From: Marsupella aquatica
Lineage: Eukaryota > Marchantiophyta
Assembly: GCA_973895155.1 (NCBI GenBank)
Contig: OZ316894.1
Span: forward strand, 9,548,001-9,612,000
Length of the DNA stretch: 64,000 nt
Direction: 5' to 3'
Positions 59,941 to 64,000 of the stretch are shown here, piece by piece. A program made the translations under genes and the position numbers. Position 1 is the stretch's first letter, and every line of letters begins with the position of its first letter. The notes beneath the pieces are model-generated. The model saw only the letters and a program-made list of their open reading frames with translations, did no database searches and was not told the DNA's origin.

Positions 59941-61805
59941 TTCTTTAGTTATTTAGTCTCAGTGTGCGGGAAACTACCGGCTACCGGCAGCTACCTACTA
60001 GTGGAACAGGCGCAATGCTACTGCATTTAATGTGAAACCTGTAATTTATAGAAGGAAATAACTAATAGGTATGTGAACTTAAAAAAGACATTGACAGGCA
60101 GTTAAAGCCCAGATGGACTGATACACCTGTCCAAAAGTACATTGTCAAAATACCATATCATTATATCTGGTCAATTTTGTCCAAAAGGTATCATTTGCTA
60201 AATCAATATTGATTGCAGGTTCCATTGTATTCTCTTTAATGTACTCTTGTTAGAGTATTGCCCCATTGCTTCCTTATCTCTTTCTTATGGTAATTGAAAT
60301 TATCTGTAGACTAAGCACTTCACATTTTACTTCGAGCACCTCAAGTAGTTTATTCAATGGTACAAAACAAAATGAACTCAATTTTACGCAAGAATATTTC
60401 TATCTCTGTAATAGATCAAGAAAACCCCACGGAAGAGGGTACCAAGTAGCACAATGACCCATGAACCAAAGTGGAACAATTCCCACCTGGAAACTAGGGG
60501 TAAACTTGATTTCCATAGAGCATTGTTATTGTTACTGGAGTGTAGTAATTTTTGTTGTTGCCAAGCCAAAATAAATAAATAAATTGCAAAAGCCTGATTG
60601 CTATAAAATCATATTCTTCATAAAGTTTTGCACTTGTTATAATGAGGGATTTGACTAATTTTGGTATTGCAAAGCTACCTGAGATTTTAATCTAAGGGAA
60701 TATTGTTGAGAATTTTTTCAGAGAGCTCTCCTCTTGTTATAAAGAGAGCTTGGAGTAAATTTTCTGTCACGGTGCTCAAAGAAATCATATTTTTCAAATA
60801 ACGTTGTTCAAATAACATGAGTGATAGTGGCCAAAAGCTGCACAACCTCAGGATGCTCTAACAATAGGAACCTAGAATTCTGTTTGCCATTTAATTCAAT
60901 GCTCTTCTTGAGAGCCTTTACTTCATTTTCGTTCATCATTTCATCCCGCTGAGAATCATACCAAATCTAAGTGATGGAACAGGCCAGAATTTGCATATAC
61001 TGACTATTGGGTTTTAATGTCTCGTCTGCAAAATTAATCTCTGAAGCGAAAGAAATCAGGAAACACGCGTATACAAACTGCTTAGAGAAAAGTCTTACTC
61101 CATCCTATAATAAATGCACAGACGTGACAGTGGACAAATGGCTGTTTTTAGTGATTTCATGCAGAGATTAGTTCCGATTCTAGCAAATGACGACCACAAA
61201 CCTGACGATGATTGAAAAGAAGGGACAACTCGAAAATCACCCATCAAAAGAGGCTTAGATGCCACAGAAATTCACACGAAAGCATAGTCAATCTTTCTAG
61301 ACTAGAGCAATTTCAATCGAAGTGCTAATCTCTGGAAAGGAATGGACCATCAAAGATACCAAACTAGCTCTGAAACCAAGGCTTGAGATGAGAATGTCGA
61401 AGGCTTCATAATTCAATGGATCTTCCTTGTACAGTCGAAGCTGCAGATTCACTCCAAAGGCGTGCAGAGACTACTAGGAAACAAAAATCTGTCGGAATTC
61501 CAGAGAACGCATCGAGGGACAAATTCTCTCCAAGGAGGGCCATTGATCCTCGATGGCAAAGGGGTGATATTGTTATTGGGGATGACCCAATAACAACATC
61601 TTCCTCTGTCGTCTTCAATCCAATTAGTACGAAGCACTTCTTACAGCACCGGAGATTCTTCCTCTCAACTCTCTGGCAATCTAAGGTCCATCAAAGCTGC
61701 TAACAATTATCGCACGAACAGTTAACTTGCAGTCGAACAATTCGGCGAAAGCGTGAATGCCCAATCGACACCGAGAACTCTCCAACAAGTCTCGAAGGAT
61801 TCCAA
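59941..61805. other. Intergenic, no gene recognised
   Basis: AT-rich with no coding similarity. The plus-strand frame at 61416-61703 lacks a family match. Confidence 0.4.
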
Positions 61806-61822
61806 ATGAACCAAGCTACCCT

Positions 61823-62225
61823 GGGTTTCGCTCACTCGGAACCGGATACTACACACAGAAAAGCTCATACCAGACCCATGAGTCATAGAGCTACTGCGGG
61901 AAAGAAACAGAAGGGTGTCCTTTGTGCCACACAATCTCGTTTTCGTCACTCTGTCAAACATGGTAAGTCTCTTTCGCACAGCTGTTTTGGTCGAGAAATT
62001 GCACTATTGTTAAAAGCTCGTACTCCACTGCCGCAACATGGATTTCGCTCACTCAGAGAGCTGGATAGTACACATAGAAAAGTTCATATCAGACCATGAG
62101 TTAGAGCAACTGGGGGAAATCTCGTTTTCGTCACTACCGTGGCCCCTCTTGGACCAAGATAGTTTCTTTCGTACACCTGTTTAGGTCCCGAGATTGCAGT
62201 ATTGCTAAAAGCTCTTCCTCCACTG
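61823..62225. repeat. Tandem duplication of the 3' end of the F-box/kelch pseudogene
   Basis: Copies at about 61823-62039 and 62040-62225 share atttcgctcactc, acacatagaaaag or acacacagaaaag, ctcgttttcgtcact, tcgagaaattgca or ccgagattgca, and ttaaaagctc. On the minus strand both encode the same segment (ELLAILQ...KETI in one, ELLTIVQ...KETY in the other). Confidence 0.8.
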
Positions 62226-63209
62226 CTACCGCTGCCAGCACTAGGACTACAGAGTCCACAGGTCCAAACGCGGCAAACGAATGTGAATGCAGATGAGTCC
62301 ATGAATTTTTATCAACATAGTGTACATGAACAGTCATATGATGGAATTTTCCTTTTGCCATAAAGACAATTCCACGCTTCCTCTGCAAGTTAGCTTCAAA
62401 AAGTTCCCGCTTCAAAAAGTTCCATGGTTCTGTAATCGTCTCTGACCGGATTGTGTACTTCCACTGTGTTTGCATCGTATGTAGTCTTGAAGGTGAATAT
62501 TGAGTCTGTCATCCATGAGAACCCGCTTCCTCAGGTTACGATGTTCTGGATCATAAATTCTCCCATCCTGAACGAAAAGGTCCCCGCCTTTTCCAAACTC
62601 TCCAAGTCGGTAGGCAAAGACGTCATGGGCTTGTTCCGAGTCCAAGTATTTTCTTTGGTGTCATAAGCCTCCGATCCACGAACATCCTTGAGACTATTCG
62701 TAACCCCCGAATACATAAATCTTCCAATTTGCAGCACTGGCGCATCCAAAATTCACTTTGGCCCCAGCATACTTGCACACAGTTTCCATTGCCTTTGCCC
62801 GGCTCAATCCAGTTCGAAGGCAGCCCCATCCTCCTTTCACAATTTTCCTCACATGATAGGTATTTGCATTAATCCATATAGCATAATCTGGCGGTGGAGC
62901 AATCTCGTAGCAAACATTCTCTCTCACGGAATACAGGGCAATCGCTTCTTTCGATCCACGACGAGTGAGAGCAAACGATTCTGTTAACAAAGGGCGGACT
63001 CCTGCATCATAGACCCGGTAACTTCGAACTGTATGAACCCAGGCAAGGCTTACTATTGCTGAGGATTGGAAAACTGTCCATGGCAACTTCAGAGTTATGT
63101 TATGCAAGGTAAATCTCGTTCGGTTCGGAAGTCCCGGTAAAAGTTGCTCGCCATGCTCCTCTGTGCTGTGGATAGAGTCATTCGCTCCATTGCCTGTCAT
63201 TCGCTCCAT
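62134..63209 (-). pseudogene. F-box/kelch-repeat protein pseudogene
   Basis: ATG at 63209 opens a frame with an F-box-like segment (LLPGLPN, then LKLPWTVFQSSAIVSLAW.HTVRSYRVYD), then ALTRRGSKEAIALYSV. It runs to a kelch motif IYVFGGY at about 62705, where a G-run frameshift gives a stop. The homology continues in other frames: SLKDVRGSEAYDTKENTW, then VFAYRLGEFG..GGDLFV..GRIYDP, then YDANTVEVHNPVRDDYRTM, then KGKFHHMT and AVAVEEELLAILQ. At least three frameshifts occur, one beside a 15-bp direct duplication (cttcaaaaagttccc). The gene is broken unless these are assembly errors. The intact family would be an SCF ligase receptor. Confidence 0.8.
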
Positions 63210-63213
63210 TGCC
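63178..63213. repeat. Two-copy repeat, about 18 bp, at the pseudogene start
   Basis: tcattcgctccattgcct occurs twice in succession, spanning the pseudogene ATG and duplicating its first codons (MERMTGNGAND then related sequence). Confidence 0.85.
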
Positions 63214-64000
63214 TAGACTGCCGAATAACCTCCGGAAGAATGATGACCACTGAGAGCTGAACCGGCCCAGCACAATCGCCCCTTTGAGCCCGAGCTCGGG
63301 TAACGGAAGAGACAAGTAGAGAACCTGTTGTACGTATCGGATGCTTGGAACTCTGTGATTGACGCCACCATGCAACCAATATTTCTATCTAGCTCTAGGC
63401 GCAAGCAAACGAGCTTGGAATTGAGAAAATCATCCCCGACTGTCAAGTTCCCACTCCTACCAGATTTCCCACCAACATAGCATGAAAAGGATTGGGATTG
63501 GAGATTGCACCAGTGTAATGCGGGATATCAAAGCGGAGGAGAAGCAATACAAAAACGCTTATAACGGGAGAGTGCCTACCAATTTATTGAATCAAACAAA
63601 TCTGATAACGGAATACCGCTGTCCTGTAGTTACAACTTTAAGAAGGGGCTTTAAATGCGCCAGAATCCTACGCTTCGTGATCAAGTTCCAGAAACGTCCT
63701 AGACCAAAGATCATTTCAGTTTTGGGGATATTGCTGTTATCAACGCTCATTCAGGTTCTACAATTACCATGTGACCGTGGGAGGTCCGGCACGTAGAGAG
63801 GCATCAGCTATCTGGGTGGTCCGTTGCTCGGAGAGGGATTGTGATCATGAATCTAGTTGAGCTAAAACAAAACCAAGCCATGTCACACTTAAGCAATTTT
63901 TGCCACTCTTAATAACACAGATGAGAAGGTTAATCGAGACATCACCAACCGAGAGTGTGACCCGCCAAGAGCATATGTAGTTCAAGTGCCATATTCCAAA
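63210..64000. other. Right edge, no supported gene
   Basis: The minus strand at 63213-63446 holds an open frame (SKLVCLRLELD, then SITEFQASDTYN) that could be an upstream part of the F-box/kelch pseudogene region, but no family match is clear. The plus frame at 63482-63796 starts with ATG and has 104 residues without recognised similarity. Confidence 0.3.

Noticed and set aside
61806-62099. 97-codon plus-strand frame
   Set aside because: It is antisense to the duplicated 3' end of the F-box/kelch pseudogene, and its internal repeat is explained by that duplication.
63482-63796. 104-codon plus-strand frame with ATG
   Set aside because: No family similarity or context; listed only as unassigned in the edge region.

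Overview
The window is nuclear DNA of a land plant. The visible genes have spliceosomal introns (GT-AG, and two that fit only as GC-AG), AT-rich introns, and plant families: a PAR1-like secreted protein, an F-box/kelch-type protein and an extracellular leucine-rich-repeat (LRR) protein. The first gene looks like a FAM184 coiled-coil protein, a family otherwise known to me from ciliated organisms. With the bacterial-type TauD dioxygenase this suggests a seedless plant (bryophyte, lycophyte or fern). I cannot name the genus.

Layout. 1-8.7 kb: minus-strand FAM184-like gene, 18 exons recovered, 5' end inside the window and 3' end at or past the left edge. 8.7-13.8 kb: intergenic, with a GC-richer promoter-like stretch near 11.3-12.2 kb. 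13.8-16.1 kb: plus-strand three-exon TauD-like dioxygenase. 18.1-19.15 kb: minus-strand three-exon PAR1-like gene. 20-27.5 kb: AT-rich repeat territory with a LINE 3' fragment and one 132-residue orphan ORF. 27.5-28.8 kb: intronless F-box gene. 31.4-37.4 kb: a tandem segmental duplication carrying two copies (A and B) of an unrecognised two-exon gene, with a G-rich minisatellite only in copy 1. 37.4-49.8 kb: repeats, a foldback/SINE-like element, a hairpin and a decayed LINE fragment. 49.8-52.7 kb: minus-strand five-exon secreted LRR protein. 53.4-55.3 kb: tRNA-related short elements in head-to-head arrangement. 57.1-59.4 kb: 5'-truncated LINE-like reverse transcriptase pseudogene. 61.8-63.2 kb: minus-strand F-box/kelch pseudogene with frameshifts and a duplicated 3' end.

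The genes do not form an evident pathway. They sit as islands, some more GC-rich (about 11-20 kb and 46-53 kb), in AT-rich sequence. Two themes recur: many independent two-copy tandem duplications of about 35-200 bp, and small dispersed elements with RNA polymerase III B-box-like motifs. The strongest candidate for something undescribed is the A/B gene pair with its decaying upstream exons. Exon structures were read by eye from splice sites, reading frame and family similarity, so single exon borders may be wrong.
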